From positions 62,001-126,000 of the forward strand of contig WHVD01000015.1 of assembly GCA_015178975.1 (NCBI GenBank): 64,000 nucleotides of DNA, in the 5' to 3' direction. The position numbers and the translations under genes were made by a program. A model generated the notes under the pieces. The model worked only from the letters and a program-made list of their open reading frames with translations. It ran no database searches and was not told the DNA's origin. Shown one piece after another: positions 1 through 13,012 of this stretch (within the stretch, counting starts at the first letter, position 1; every line of letters begins with the position of its first letter). This DNA is from Hysterangium stoloniferum. Taxonomy: Eukaryota; Basidiomycota; Agaricomycetes; Hysterangiales; Hysterangiaceae.

Positions 1-3000
1 TGACCGAGTATGTCTATGCTCTGCATGACTTCACTCCGGAGCACGAAGACGAGATATCGTTCAAGTCTGGTGAACGTATCGAGATCATCGAAAGGGATGA
101 CCAATACGGCGATGGCTGGTGGCAGGTGAGCCATTGATTCCTCCGTCAATGCCTTCGTTTGTCGCGTATTCAACGGGCTTCCTTATTTCTTGCATTGTTT
201 AGGGACGCAATTTATCTGGGAAAGTTGGCCTCTTCCCTCAAAGCTACACCTCTGCAAACGCCCCCATGGATGAGCTTCAAACCCCAACTCCAGCCACCCT
301 ACAACATTTGCAACCCTTGCAGGAAGAAAATCCAGAGGATCTAATCAACCCTGAATCGCCATTGCCTTTGCCAAACATGCTTGCTACTGATACAGCTGAT
401 GCGATGATGGCAGCAACCCTCACAGACGTTCAGGAAGCAATCGAGCAGCTGGCTGTCCGTCGGGATACCGTGGACACTGATACTCGGAGCTTTTCTTTTG
501 CCAGTACGCAGGGGGCGGAGACCGAGACAGACGATGAAAACCGGGATGATCATGACGGTGGCGGATGGCACAAGGATGCTCGGAAAGCTTTGGCAGAACG
601 CGCTGAGAAGGAGAACGCCCGCAAGGAGCGTGAGGAGGCCGAGGCAAATGCTTTGTACGACTTTTACCCTCGCAAAAGCTCCCAGGCAGCGCCTCCAATT
701 GAAGTTGAACTCTCTGACGAGAGTGACGCAGATGACCAGGAAGACGAAAGTGTTATTCGGAACGGGACACATGATATCCATCCTCATCATCACAAATATA
801 GCGCATCGACTAGTACTGCGACTGCGGAGCCCCCTCCTTCACAGGTGGCGCTCACGACGCCCGCCTTGACCACACGTCGATCACAAGCGTCGCTTCCCAC
901 GCCCACCTCGCCCTCCCCGCCTGAAGAGATCACACTTGTTGATCCTCCAACAATCGCAGCACCGAGACCCCAAACACCTACGACAGCTACAACGAAGGCG
1001 TTCCCAAGCTCACAGCCCTCTCATCTAGCGCAGATTGCAGCATCTTTACCTTCTCCCGCTACCTCATCTGCTGCAAGCGGGGGCAGCGACCCTTCAGGAC
1101 CGGCTTCTGTCAAAAACAATGCACCATCTGTGGCTTATTCATCAAATCCACCCGCAAGTGGCGCCCTTCCAACTTCAACATCCGCGACCACCACGGCCAC
1201 CGAGTCGTCCTTGACTCCATTACCTGCTCAACCCTTGCAGCCTGCACCCGCACTTGCACAACTGCCGACAGAGTCTACCCATCCTCGACCGCGTGTGGCT
1301 TCGCCTACCGTGGCGCCAACTCCGGTAGTTTCACAGCAGCACACATCCGAACCTTCGTCCCAATCACCCTTACAAATGCTGTCCCCGGTATCTGCTGTAT
1401 CGGAAATAATGCCGTTGACAGATTCACTGCGCGATTTGAAGCATGTGCATGCTTCCGAGTGGACAGTCGACCAGGTTGTCGAGTGGCTCAAAAGCAAAAA
1501 TATCGACGACGCTACATGCGCGAAGTTCATTGGTACCGTTGAGGTGTTTCTTTACTTTTATTTTTTATCTGATAAAATCATTTCTTAGAACACGAAATTA
1601 CGGGGGACGTCCTTCTTGAGTTGGATGTCAGCATTCTCAAGGAGGAACTTAACATAACTGCCTTTGGGAAACGCATGCGCATCGCAAACGCGATTGTCGA
1701 GCTGCGCAGGCCGGCATCGTTCTCTTCCGAGCCCCACGTTAGCTTAAACAGCACCGGGTCAGCCGCCGGCTTGGCGACTTTGGGCAATGGATTTGTTGGC
1801 AACGGCGGTGCTTCGGGTCATGGCACAAGCACCGTTGTTGATGGTGGAAGGAGCCCTTCTCTCAACGGTAATCACCGGCTCGATGGGATGAGTATCGTCT
1901 CGGGAGAGAATGAAAGAGTGAACCTTTTGAAGGTTCCTGTGCGTCATTTACTTGAGTCTTAAGGCATCAGGTCTGTTGACGTATTTATTTAGAAGTCTCG
2001 TCCTGCGCAACTTGCATTGTCATCCCCGAGTGATGGTGCGTTGCACACCACGGCGTTGAATGGGCCCACGCAGTCGCTCCCCGAGGAGGATGGTGGTGCT
2101 GATGACAGGGGGGCCCAAAGCGAGGTTAGTGCCGCGCTTTTTGACTATTTCGCCTATACCTCACATTTGCATCGCAGAACGAAGCACCGCTTCCCGGTTC
2201 GGCGTCATCGGGCACGTTTGCCAGGAGTCGTCGTTTCTTGGGCTTGTCTACTGAATCCGGCTCCTCTCACAGCAGAAAATCCGGAGACGGTGGAAGTGTT
2301 CCCGGCAGCCCTGCGTTGAGAAGTGACAAGTCCCCAAGCGTCGAGGACCACTCATTCAGCAAGCACACGAAGGGGAAGAGGAGTCTGGACGGATCGGCGG
2401 CGTCGAAGGGGTCTGACAGACTTAGCTTTTTCGGCGCGACGTTGGGCAAGTCAAGGAAACCACCGCCTAGGTACTCTGTGTACGTTCTACTGGCTATTAT
2501 TGGACAGACTTTGCTGATGCTGATGTCTTACAGCCTCGAAACGGATGCGTCCGCTCATCATGTTCAGGACCGTTCTTCGCGTAGTTTGTCACGCTTGTAT
2601 CTTAGCACGAGCAAGAAAGGCGGGCGGCCTACGACGGCACCGGGCGGAAATGGGTCTATTGGTGGTCGCCAGAAGGAGCGGGATGACCACAAGGACAAGG
2701 ACCCATCCGTGCTGCGCAAACGGCATATTTCAACGAATAGTCAGTCATCCATCCCGCCTAATGCATCTGTGGGGAACGGGGAAATTGGTACAGCAAACGA
2801 TCCCTCCCCAAAGTCTTCACGTGGAAAAATTGTACTACAACCCGGTATGAGTGTACTGGATCAGATTGGAGTGCCCGACCATGCTGGATGGTTGAAGAAG
2901 AAAGGGGAGAAGTATAATGTGTGGAAGTTACGATATCTTGTGTTGAAGGGGCCACATTTGTATTATTTGCGGAGCAACACTCGTACTGTGAGTACCGGCG

Positions 3001-4289
3001 CCGTTTTTCTTTCTTTCTCGTTCGATCCGACTGAGTGATTTCAATTTTTTTTCTCAGGAGACGAAAATCAAGGGATATATCAATGTACAGGGATACAAGA
3101 TTATCGCGGATGAAAATACGAATCCTGGCAAGTATGGCTTTAAGATTGTGCACGATAACGAGCCTTCGCACTATTTCAGCTTTGAGGAACAGTTGCCTGT
3201 CCGGGAGTGGATGAAGGCTCTTATGAAAGCGACGATTGATCGAGATTATTCCAGTATGTGCTTTTATGTTTTGGTACATTCTGCGCGACTCTGTGTTTAT
3301 CGACACTTTGATTTTCCACAGAACCTGTCATGTCATCATGTAACATTCCTACCATTCCTCTGACTGTCGCACAGGCTATGAACCCAGCGCCCCGGCCGCC
3401 TTCGCCGTCACAGCGTGAGGCGACACAGAAGGCACTGCGTCGCGAGAACCCCAACCAGCTCTCGAGCCGGGACGCGCGTGTCCTCATGGGGCTACCCGCG
3501 CCGGAGAACGGCAACCCGCAATCGAACGGCGATCGAGTGCGTCTCGACTCGTTCTTCACACTCGATGTGGAGAAGAGCAAGGCAGCAGACCAAGTGCCGA
3601 TTCCGGCGCAGTCCAGTTCGCCACCCGCACGGCCATCGCGTGATGCCCGTGGCCATGCTGAACGTGGTGACTTAGATCGCGTGGACCCTGTAGGCAGCCT
3701 TCTGTTAACCAGTTTAAATCGTCTTTAGCTCATTGATGTTTTCTTTTGCTTTGATGCTCTTTCATGTTACCCCCCCTTTTTTGGCTTTTTTTTTTTTTTA
3801 AATGTGGTTTTTGATTTTAATACAGGCGTCCGAGGCCGAGCTCGTGGCGTGGGCAAATTCTATCTTACCAGAGCAATATCGGATCTATGATATCACGAGA
3901 GACCTTACTTCTGGTCTCGTGCTTCTACGGCTGGCCGAGAGCATCAAAGGGAAGCCTAGTGAACCTTCGATCTCGGATGCGACATTTAAAGGAGACAACC
4001 TTGACGGGATGTTCAAACTATTTGACTTCTTACTGGATAATGACGTGTGCGTTCGTTTGCTTTTGAGTTTGATGCCATGTGCTGATGTGCTATGCATGTG
4101 AACGATAGTAAAATGGGGAGCGTGAGTATTAACGATGTGAAACAAGGCCGCCGGGATAAGACGATTCAACTATTGAAAGCGTTGAGGGCGTGGGGAGAAA
4201 AGAGAAAGGCGACAATGCGATCTACAGGAAGAGGCGTGGGCCAGGCTGGACCGTGGATGACGATGGAAACTGGGACGATCAACTGGTGA
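1..4289 (+). CDS. BOI1/BOI2-like SH3-SAM-PH polarity scaffold, 5' partial
   Basis: Multidomain protein of the BOI family, which in yeasts links Cdc42 polarity signalling to exocytosis at the growing tip (family knowledge). Proposed exons: 3-125, 203-1532, 1589-1938, 1993-2124, 2178-2479, 2534-2987, 3058-3253, 3322-3689, 3826-4046, 4109-4289; the frame is preserved through every junction, giving at least 1218 residues. Order seen: an SH3 domain at the window edge (ALHDF, GWW, FPQSY motifs), a long Ser/Pro/Thr-rich linker, a SAM domain split by the intron at 1533 (EITGDVLLELD), a second disordered linker, a PH domain (AGWLKKKG to REWMKALMKA, about nt 2877-3240), and a C-terminal calponin-homology-like domain (ELVAWAN, SGLVLLRLAE, FDFLLDNDV, RRDKTIQLLKAL). 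The start codon is outside the window. The last about 20 residues are not conserved-looking, so the exact stop is less certain. Confidence 0.88.
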
Positions 4290-4496
4290 TCAATGCCCGG
4301 GGGTATTGTCTCAAAAGTCTCTACCCTTCGCTATCTTTACTATTTTTTTTTATCATCTCCTTGAGTGTAGTATCTTCATTGTATTAAATTGTCATGCAGG
4401 TTTTTATATATGATTAGGCTTATAATGATCATTTTTTACCCATTGAACAGTCGTTCAGATGTACCGTGAGAGTCGACTGAAGCCGCGGAAGTATAA

Positions 4497-5262
4497 ATGC
4501 TTCGTCTCTTGGTACGAGAACCCATCTCACAAGTGACCTGTCGATCATCTGTTCGACATAGAACTATTTTCAATGCCTTGGGTTTCTCCTCTGGCTCAGA
4601 TTCGGAGAAGAATCGACGATATCATGAACGGAAAATTCTCCCGTACGTGGCGCCATTCCCTTATTCATCCTATGCTGTTCACACGGCTGTTCCAGGTATC
4701 GACAGTCACAGCTATACGATGTTGTCGCCGATGTAGATGCGTATCGACATTTCATACCCTATTGCACTGCGTCTAGGGTGCTTCAGCGAACTAGGGTCAA
4801 ACCTGCCAATGAGGACGCGGAGATTCTCAAGATGCAAGGCGAATTGACGGTCGGATTTATGGGATATGAAGAGAGATATATTAGTGATGTTGAATGCAGA
4901 CCGCATGAGATGGTACAGGTGTGTTGTCATTTCGTGTGCCTCCTCACGACGCAAAGTTGGACATTTTCGTAAAGGCCATCGCATCCTCTGAAATACCGCT
5001 CTTCAAGAGCCTCGTGACTACGTGGCGATTCCAGCCGGCATCGCCGACGTCTCCGCATCCTACGCGGGATGTCGTGTCGACGTTAAAGGGGCCGTTTGCG
5101 TCTGATAACGAGCCGACCCTGGTGACATTCGACCTGGAGTACGAATTCGCGAACCCACTGCATGCCCATCTGTCTGCTGCGTTTTTCGGCAAGGTTTCGA
5201 AAATGATGATCCACGCATTTGAAGAGCGTTGTTTAGACATCTATGGACCGGGAACACAGTGA
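4497..5262 (+). CDS. COQ10: Coenzyme Q-binding protein COQ10, mitochondrial
   Basis: COQ10 is a START/polyketide-cyclase-fold lipid carrier of the inner mitochondrial membrane needed for efficient CoQ function in respiration (family knowledge). Exons 4497-4646, 4706-4918, 4975-5262 join in frame to 216 residues, the usual size. Seen: an Arg-rich N-terminus fitting a mitochondrial presequence, the motif YHERKILPY, then LYDVVADVDAY and FIPYC, GFMGYEERYISDV, and the C-terminal FDLEYEFANPLH and FFGKVSKMMIHAFEERC, all typical COQ10 blocks. The first intron uses the donor GTGGCG after ILPY; the stronger-looking GTACGT two bases upstream would break the frame. It starts about 200 bp after the BOI-like stop on the same strand, so the promoter must be very compact. 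No defect is seen. Confidence 0.93.
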
Positions 5263-6288
5263 CGATCCCGTGGGACTCGTCCTGCCGTCATTTATTGATG
5301 TCTCTGAAAACAAAACTGGAAGCTGGAAGTGGGGACGGGGAATTTGATGCGTTTGGCGTCTTGAGGCTGTTCTGATCGAAATACATCTGAATCTCTAGAT
5401 GCGGGAACTCGTATTCGCGGGCAACTCGCAGGTACTTGTGACAATGTCCCTCACCTGGACCGGTATTGAAAGGACGGCGCGACGCTTCTATGTGCACCGA
5501 ATCCCGTGTCAGGGCCCCCCTCTAGAAACACAACAAGCGCCACCAAACCCAATTTGGATTTGAAATTTGAACCATATTTTCAGCCACATCAATGGCAGAT
5601 CTGTTCGGATTCACCAGGCACTTGAGGACGCAAGTAACATTTGCATTCTGAGCACTTGTTCACAGCAAGATGTGAACCTTTGCTTGCCACACTCAAACGG
5701 TTCGTCAGAGAACATTTGAGCAGCCGCAGAATTGCGAATACGTTATAAGGTTTGCTGATATATTAATTCACCAAGCATGAAGATGGGATGTCGTTCGAAT
5801 AAAACAAACACCATATGGTCTCCCGACTGAAAAGTATCTCCGAGAGTTATATATAGCTACGGTCACCTGTTAAGATTTGAACATGACAGCGAACACCGGT
5901 ACCTGCCTCGCCACACACGTGACTTCATTTTCAAAGTTTTCTGTTAACATCTGAGCCAGTGGGCTTGTTTCTTTTCTCTGAGATGAGCGATTGCTCGATC
6001 AGCCATTTGATCAATAAAATAAAGCTAGATTTACCATTATTTAATGACAGTGCCATGTGATCTCAGGAATAGCCTCTTGATGAGATGAGATGCGGTGTCA
6101 ATGGTAATTATTCTTCAAGTGCCCAACTCTGGCGAAACATGGGCAGTGAATTCATTCTCTATCAACAAAGTATGTGCCAATTTACTAGAGTTATGATGTA
6201 ACAGCATCATGTTGTCAATGCCACTGCTTTTAGGCGATGTTATCTCCCCTTCTTCTATGGGCGTCAACGACCGCTTCAATTTCGCCTC
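5263..6288. other. Intergenic, possible unrecognised minus-strand coding piece
   Basis: Holds the COQ10 3' flank and the promoter of the next gene. On the minus strand 5288-5497 is open for 69 codons with codon use like a host gene (it includes the string REYEFPHLEIQMYFDQ), and GC content is high up to about 5510, so it may be the last exon of a convergent gene. I do not recognise it and could not join it to upstream exons. The rest is AT-rich and shows nothing. Confidence 0.35.
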
Positions 6289-8383
6289 ATGCCTGCAATC
6301 CATTCCAGTCCTCACCCTAGATTCGACCGAGCTATCGACCCAGCAAACGACCCAGACATTGACTGGAATCCAAGAGACGAAATGGCAGGAAATCCCTACC
6401 CAGATATACCGCCGGGTTATGATTTAGAAGCTTGGGGCCCGCCGGTTCAAGCAGTAGGAAACGAATGGTCTGGTGGGTATGATGTACCAGATCGACCACA
6501 CAGAGAACAGGAACGGGAGCGAGTCCACCGACACCGAGGGAGAAGGCGAGAACGGGAGCGTAGTCGGGAGCGTAGCCCAGAGGAAGAAGAGCATGAGGGG
6601 ATGCCAGAATTAATTCCGCAGGAGCAACCACACTATGCTGCTCCTTATGCTCCCTATCCGTTTCACCCGCACTCTGCACCACATCTGGTTGGACATCCCC
6701 CACTTTGGCCTCCTATGCACCCGTTTCAACCAGTGGTGCCTCCCCAACATTCTTTCGGCCCATCAACAGGACCTCTACCCCTCTCTCAACACGCCTCACG
6801 GTTTAATCCTGGCGGAAACTTTGATGACAGGGACGATAGGGACGATAGGGGTGACAGACCCTATGTACCTCGCGGGAATCCAGAAGATCTTTGGGCGCGC
6901 GAACGGGCGTACCACGACGAGGGTCATCGTCGTCATAGAGATAGTTTCGAGGAGGACGAAATAGATGATTACGGTAACATCATCGGTCGCGGTCGTGATC
7001 ATGGCCATACCTCACATGGTCGGTACATTCATCCCGACGACATCGAAGAAATGTCGAACTCGTCTGGCCGCGAACGACATCATCGGGAAGAGGAGTGGAT
7101 CGACGACGAAGATGAAGAGGAACATGGGGAAGTTAGATTTGCTATGGACCCAGTCGATATCACCGAAGAAGAACACAGAAGGAAACGGCATGGAAACAAA
7201 CGAAAGGACGGAAGACGAGCTACTTTCGCTGACCTTCCACATCTAGAACAAGCACCCCAGCATATGCGGACGGAAGGAGGCGGCGGCGGGATGACTTCAA
7301 CCGCAATTCCACAATGGAATGGCCACCCTGCCACGAGATCGTACAAGATTAAGAAAGGCAAACGAGATGAAGCGAACGTATCCAGACCGTCCTTTACTCT
7401 TTCTTACGCGCCAGACACGTATGGATATGGTCGGCATGATTATAGGAGTCGATCAGCGGGGGGAGAAATTGAGGCTGGGGGTTTATTGAAAGCTATGAGA
7501 TGGATTACGGGATATCCCGGTAGTGAGTAGTTCCTACCTTTTGTCTACCAGATCTAAATAGCCTCCCACAGGCCCGTCCCTCCATCCACTTCTGAAGACT
7601 CGAACTCTTATAAAGCCGGTATGCATGAAGTGGGATATTCGCGTCCCTCCAGAACCCAGTTTTACCGACCTTGCGGTTGGAGAGGCTGTTGCAGGCTTCT
7701 CAGGTGGGTGATCTCATCTGCTTTTTCATCCATCCTCCGAGTTTACCCTTCGCATTATCAGAAGCGGCAACGCACCCCCGTGTCTCACACATGACACTAT
7801 TTCTGCCTATTCCTGGGATAGAGCGTGCTCAGTGGACTTTCGATGTTGCGCCCCTTCCCTACGGTGGACTCCTTAGCCTTTCAAACAGTCAGTACACGTT
7901 TGACGGCACTCCCACCACGTTCTCCCGCAAATTCCCACGAAGCAAAAGCGAAAACCTCTTCGAAGGGCGCCGCACACCTTACCAGTACGACGCTGTCGTC
8001 CGGTGCGTAGACGTCTTCGACGCAATCTGCACACTTCTACATCAGAACGCAACGCGTGCCGACTTTCAGGCACTTCAACCATCTAGAAGAAGGCTCGTGA
8101 GCAGCGCATTTTACAAACGATGCAGTGAGTTTGTGGGAGAGAACGGAATAATCATGGAGTATAAAGTCGGGTCTGGGAGTGAGGAGATGGATGAGAGAGT
8201 GCGAGAGCAGGTCTCGAGAGGGCTTAAGCGGATTGATTTCATGGTTGGGAAGACTAAGTACGTGGATATTCTTGTTGGGGTGTGTTCTTGAGCCGTGACT
8301 GAGTGTTTCCGATCTATAGATGGGAAGGTCTCCGACCATGTGGACCCAACGGATGGGTAGTCATGCTAGGTGATAAGATGTAA
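6289..8383 (+). CDS. DUF6699-domain protein with Arg/Ser-rich N-terminal half
   Basis: Exons 6289-7519, 7572-7703, 7762-8257 and 8320-8383 join in frame to 640 residues. The N-terminal about 400 residues are low complexity: RERERVHRHR-type and Asp/Arg repeats, a Pro/His stretch and acidic clusters, so probably disordered. The C-terminal half has the DUF6699 pattern: LHPLL near its start, an MKWDIR strand, WTFDVAP, a VFDAICTLLH helix, then IDFMVGKTKWEGL and a short Trp-containing end. The function of DUF6699 is unknown. The start is the first Met of the open frame; a short upstream exon cannot be excluded. The last exon is only 64 nt. Confidence 0.83.
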
Positions 8384-9100
8384 CGATGGACGCAATGAGA
8401 CTCCTAGACTGTGGACTATTGTGATCAAACGCGTTTTGACGGCTTCCTCATGGTTTTCCTGTTATTTTTCATTTCAGGCTGACATTTTGTATGTTTTATC
8501 CTTCCCCCGTTACGTTTGATTGTATCGCTATTGGTAGGATAGTTATATTTAGAGCAAATATATATTCACAGTTAGCCCTTCGTAAGTTCGATCTATTATA
8601 ATAACAACTGCAAATTGCAGGATTCCGTCCCTTTCCATATAATCCCTTCGTCGAAAACCAGGAAATAGTTTGCAACAGACGCTCCAGGTTAGAACTTGCA
8701 ATGATTATTTCTCAATCTATATCCAAGACCGTGACGTCGCGAAATGTCACACATGGTTTTCCCCCTCAGGCATAAGGCTTGATCCTCCGGTTCTTCCAAT
8801 ACCGGCTACAGCTCATAGGCCAGATTTCTTCTTGGTGCATTAATATATGAAGGTATTAAGGGTAACAGGTAGTGCAAAGTTTTGTGACTCTAAGGAGTCT
8901 CAGCCGCTTATCAGCTCAGTACAATTGATTAGGTCAGGATGCATAAGGTAATAATGCATCAGGTTGTGTTGGAAACAATGTTGGTACGCGGGGCAAGTGA
9001 GTGCAGTATGCGTTACGAAGTAATTGAGGTTTCGGAATTGTAATTACCATGATAGGGCAGAGGCACAGATTGGGGCACAGTTTTCACCAACTGCTTAGGG
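8384..9100. other. Intergenic, boundary between host genes and transposon island
   Basis: The 3' flank of the DUF6699 gene, then AT-rich sequence without an open frame of interest. No repeat ends or target duplications were found. Confidence 0.5.
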
Positions 9101-10209
9101 TGTTAGGACTGGAAAACCCACCAGGACCTGGAACCCATCCTATATGCACTCAACTCTCTATATTGTATGAACCAGTCACTGGACTCCAACTGGACATTCT
9201 GGACCTCCTTGTTCCTGATCTGTTTAATATCTGGTTTATTGCACTCCTTGTTTTATTGTATGACTGATCTGTCTTTTTGTCTATCTGGATTTGTAGTACA
9301 ATAATCTATAAGTCCAGATAGTCTAGCTACTATCTGTACATACAATCTGATCAGAAAATTGACTAAGTAACCCCAGTAATTTGCCTCAGCACATTCTTGG
9401 AATCCTGTTACAACTGGAAATCCTGCCGGACTCCAGGCACTAACTTATATGCACCCGCACCCTATACGCACCTGTTATTAGTTCACCAGAATTCCCACCG
9501 GACTCCGTACGTCAGACTCGTCTTCGTTACATTGTGTTTCAGTCACCGGAAAACCCACCAGACTCTGTCTCTGTCTAATTCCGACCTCGTCCCACGTGTC
9601 AGTCACCGGACCCTGCTCAGAATACCTGTCTTCCCTCTAACCAAGCCCCATTCCCGTTTTAGTCAAATGACCTGTCACGATTCGGACTCCGCTCCCACTC
9701 CATTTCCCATTATGGTTTATGATTTGTCACTATTCAGACTCTGCTCCATTCCATCCCATTCCTAACACTAATTTGGTGTTTACTATTCCTGTTTTATGTT
9801 TTGCTCGCTTCATTTCATTATTACTGGATTCAGTATGACATTTACTCCACAGTCTATTTAAACTGGCAGATGTTGTACATACAATCCAGTCAGAAAATCG
9901 GCTTAGATTCCCCCCAGTAATCTAATACATTTTCCGCTCTAAAACCCTACTTGATTCACACTGCTCGCACTAGTCAGAGCCCACAGGCTCCAGCATATCT
10001 ATCTCTCTCACCAGTCTCGACTCACAACCCACGACCTCCGACTTACGACTCATGACCCACGACCCCTGCCTGGACTCCCCAGGATTCCCGTCCACCTGTC
10101 TGAAATTGGACAACATGATCTAGCAAGGGTGCAGCCTATAAGCTGAAGCCAAGTCCTACTGGATATTCCGTGGGTTTCTCCGGAGACCCGCCCTGTACGT
10201 ATCCTAACA
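9101..10209 (+). repeat. LTR-like repeat, family E
   Basis: Begins TGTTAGGA and ends TCCTAACA, the TG...CA form of retrotransposon LTRs, about 1.1 kb. Near its 3' end (10108-10156) it carries the same two-stem motif as LTR families A, C and D. I found no target duplication (TAGGG on the left, AATCC on the right), so it may be the remaining LTR of a deleted element or the ends may be misplaced. Confidence 0.5.
10108..10156 (+). promoter_or_regulatory. Conserved LTR stem-loop motif, family E copy
   Basis: Outer pairing GGAC/GTCC and inner hairpin CAGC-loop-GCTG, followed by AAGCCAA. See the finding on the shared LTR structure. Confidence 0.6.
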
Positions 10210-10907
10210 AATCCACAGGTTTCCTGTCCACTCTTGCAATATTGTCAAAAAAAAAAGATTCTAATAAGCTGGGAAAAACTCCTCTTTATATGTATGTAGT
10301 AATATGCAATCTTTACACTTCAGCCCTATAAGGATTGTAGTATACAGTAATATATGTAGTGTTGTACTGTCACTTCATCTAGAAAGAAAACAAGCCACCT
10401 ACCTTACAATTACTTGGCCTAAGTTCCTGGCAACAGAATAAATTTATTAAATTTACCATTTCAGACTTCCAAGGTCCACATGGCTACCATATAATGTATT
10501 GTATCTAATGTTCTAAGTAAGGAGTGAAGGAGCTCAACCTGCTAGTTGTGCCACAATAAATGTCTTGAAAACCAACTATAATTTGGGTTCTAAATGAAGA
10601 TTATTTATTCACCACTACTATCTTTTACCTCTACATTTACAAGGATATCCACTGTATTTCAGCCTTATAAACAAGGTTAATGAGTTTGTTATAACATTTA
10701 TGAGGCATATAGACCACCCACACTCAAATTACCAATATAAATTACATGAATCATTTCTAGAACACCATAATATGTTCTTTGATTTTTTATATAGCTATAT
10801 GTTTCCATTTTGGCTAGATTTATGGTGGTAAGAGCAGATAGGATAGGTGGTAAGTGAGTACTTAGTGAGATTTACAAGTGGATTTATGGTAGATTTACAT
10901 ATCCAGG
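10210..10907. other. AT-rich region, no gene
   Basis: No open frame or repeat end that I can support. It probably contains decayed transposon sequence. Confidence 0.4.
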
Positions 10908-11690
10908 TGTTAGGATCCTCACCCTTTCAGGCCCCCACAACTTGGTCTTATCTTGGTAACCCTTCCAGGACCCCAACTGCATCAGGACCCCAACACTTGG
11001 TTTATATTGGGATCCCTGTCTTTCAGCCTCCACAACTTGTTTCTATCCTGAACACCTTTCTGAGCACCCCAACATCAGTGTCCCAGACTACAGAGCTACC
11101 ACCTCAGTACCTGAAACTTGGTTTACTGTAGATTACTCCTCTAGTCATTCCACTCTGTCTCCATTCTGATGCTCACCCTTCATCTGTTCTACATATTAAC
11201 ACTACATATTTGCCACCTCATACCCTTTAGAATACTTTTGTTACATCCCATTTAGTTTTAGTTTTATCCTTGCCCCCTTCCATATTTCCCTTGACCCATC
11301 ACTACCTCCACTTCCTTGATCAGACTTCCAACTCTCCATTATATCTTTGTATAAAGTTCCTACCATGTATGCTACAGTTCTTCAGTTTGAAACTTGACCT
11401 AGATTAACCCTCTCTACTGTTTAATTCCATCTACCATCCTCTTATTCTCATTGAAGATGTCATTGGCCAGTCATGACTTTTACACCTTTTGACTCTTAGC
11501 ATTTTGGCTCTCTGGTCAATTGAGTTAAGTGTTGTCTTTAGTCTCTATTGTATTATCCACTCTGTTTGAAATACTGGAGCACTCTAACAGTTCTTGCAAG
11601 GGTGCAACATATACATATGTTGAAGCCAAGCTCCACCTTGTCTTATAGAATCAGACCTCCCAATTAGTACGATTCACTATTTTCAGACCT
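10908..11690 (+). repeat. LTR-like repeat, family D copy 1
   Basis: Begins TGTTAGGATCC and is alignable along most of its length with the copy at 22543-23935 (shared blocks: the Pro-type CT-rich body, AGTTTGAAA..., CTCTGTTTGAAATACTGGAGC, the hairpin motif, and GACCTCCCAA). The right end is uncertain by tens of bases because no target duplication could be found. It directly precedes the copia coding region. Confidence 0.5.
11575..11635 (+). promoter_or_regulatory. Conserved LTR stem-loop motif, family D copy
   Basis: Outer pairing TGGAGC/GCTCCA and inner hairpin CAAC/GTTG, here extended to an 8-bp palindromic stem. The paired bases differ from families A, C and E but pairing is kept. Confidence 0.65.
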
Positions 11691-12712
11691 CCAAAATCAT
11701 CCCCTTACAATGAATTGCAGAATAGGCTGGAAGATGTACCAATAGTCTTTTCTGCAAATTTGAGATGTGACATTATGAAATGGCATCAGCATTTGGGGCA
11801 TTTGACTATGAACAATATTAAGAATCTTGCATGTCATTTTGCATCCAGGATAGAAATTGATGAAAGTGTGGGTCCTGAGACCAACTGTATTGCCTGTATT
11901 GAAGGTAAACAGCATAGAAATCTATTCAAAATTGGTGAACTAGAGCAACAAAATTAGGAGAACCACTTCATATGGATCTTGCAGGACCTATGGAAATGAC
12001 AAGCTTTGATAAGAAGCATTATTTTATTATTATTGTTGATGATGTTTCCTATGCTGTATTGGTCAAAATGTTAGCAAGCAAGTTAGAGGTGGTGCAAAAA
12101 ATACAAGAATATATAACTCAACTTGAAATGCTATTCAACACAAAGTCCAGGGTGTGATGGCCAATAATATAACAGAACTTATAAATTCGGAATTCAAGAA
12201 TTCTTCATCAGCAAAAGGAATAGCACTGTTCACTTCAGTACCATATATGCCACAGTAGAATGGAATCACAGAGAGAGGAATACACACAATAACAGAAAAG
12301 GCCAGATCCATGTTGTATGCAACAAAAATAGTGCAAGGGGCTCAATCCTTATTATATGCATTAAAACTTCCTAAGTTTTTATGGTCCATTGTGGAGAAAA
12401 CAATGACATACCTGAGAAATCATAGTCCATCATAGGCATACATCACTTCCCATACAAAAGTGTCAGAAATGGGACTCACATTTGAGAATGGGTTACTTGG
12501 TGGGTTGTGAGCTGTATTCTTCAGGCTATTTAGTGTGGTTTCCTGGGACAAGATGAATTGAAAAAGTATGAGATGTGGTATTTCACGAGGATGTGATGAT
12601 GTTACCATCACCAGTGCTATATAGAGATGGAGATCAATTCAAATATATAATAAACCTACTTCCAATTCAACCAGCAATGAGTGAGCCTCATCCCACCTTG
12701 TCCTTATACTTA

Positions 12713-12942
12713 CAGTGACTCCAAAAACCCTTTCCATGCTAACCCCAAATGCAGTGTGTGAAGTGCACTGCCTTACAGTGTGGGAATTCCGCTTAGCTTT
12801 GGTGGAGTCATACATAGTACATACCCTTGGCTACAGGATTGCTCCCTGGGTCATGTGATTTGGGCCACAGAGTGTAGAGATATGATCAATTTAAAACAGC
12901 AATACCATGGAAAGGGTTTTTTCACTTTTAAACTGATGACTA
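12713..12942 (+). repeat. Left terminal inverted repeat of Tc1-like element
   Basis: Near-identical to the reverse complement of 14108-14329, from CAGTGACTCC to the tract GGGTTTTTTCACTTTT. Confidence 0.85.
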
Positions 12943-13012
12943 GGATCTCAGTCAAATCATAGAATAATGGCCATTATTTGTTAGTACAAACAAATATATA
13001 CATGTAAATAGT

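Noticed and set aside
341..869. Open frames opposite to or shifted from the BOI-like exon 2
   Set aside because: The plus frame joins the SH3 and SAM exons; the others are shadows without motifs.
9101..10209. Complete, datable LTR element
   Set aside because: No second LTR and no target duplication; only the LTR-like repeat is supported.
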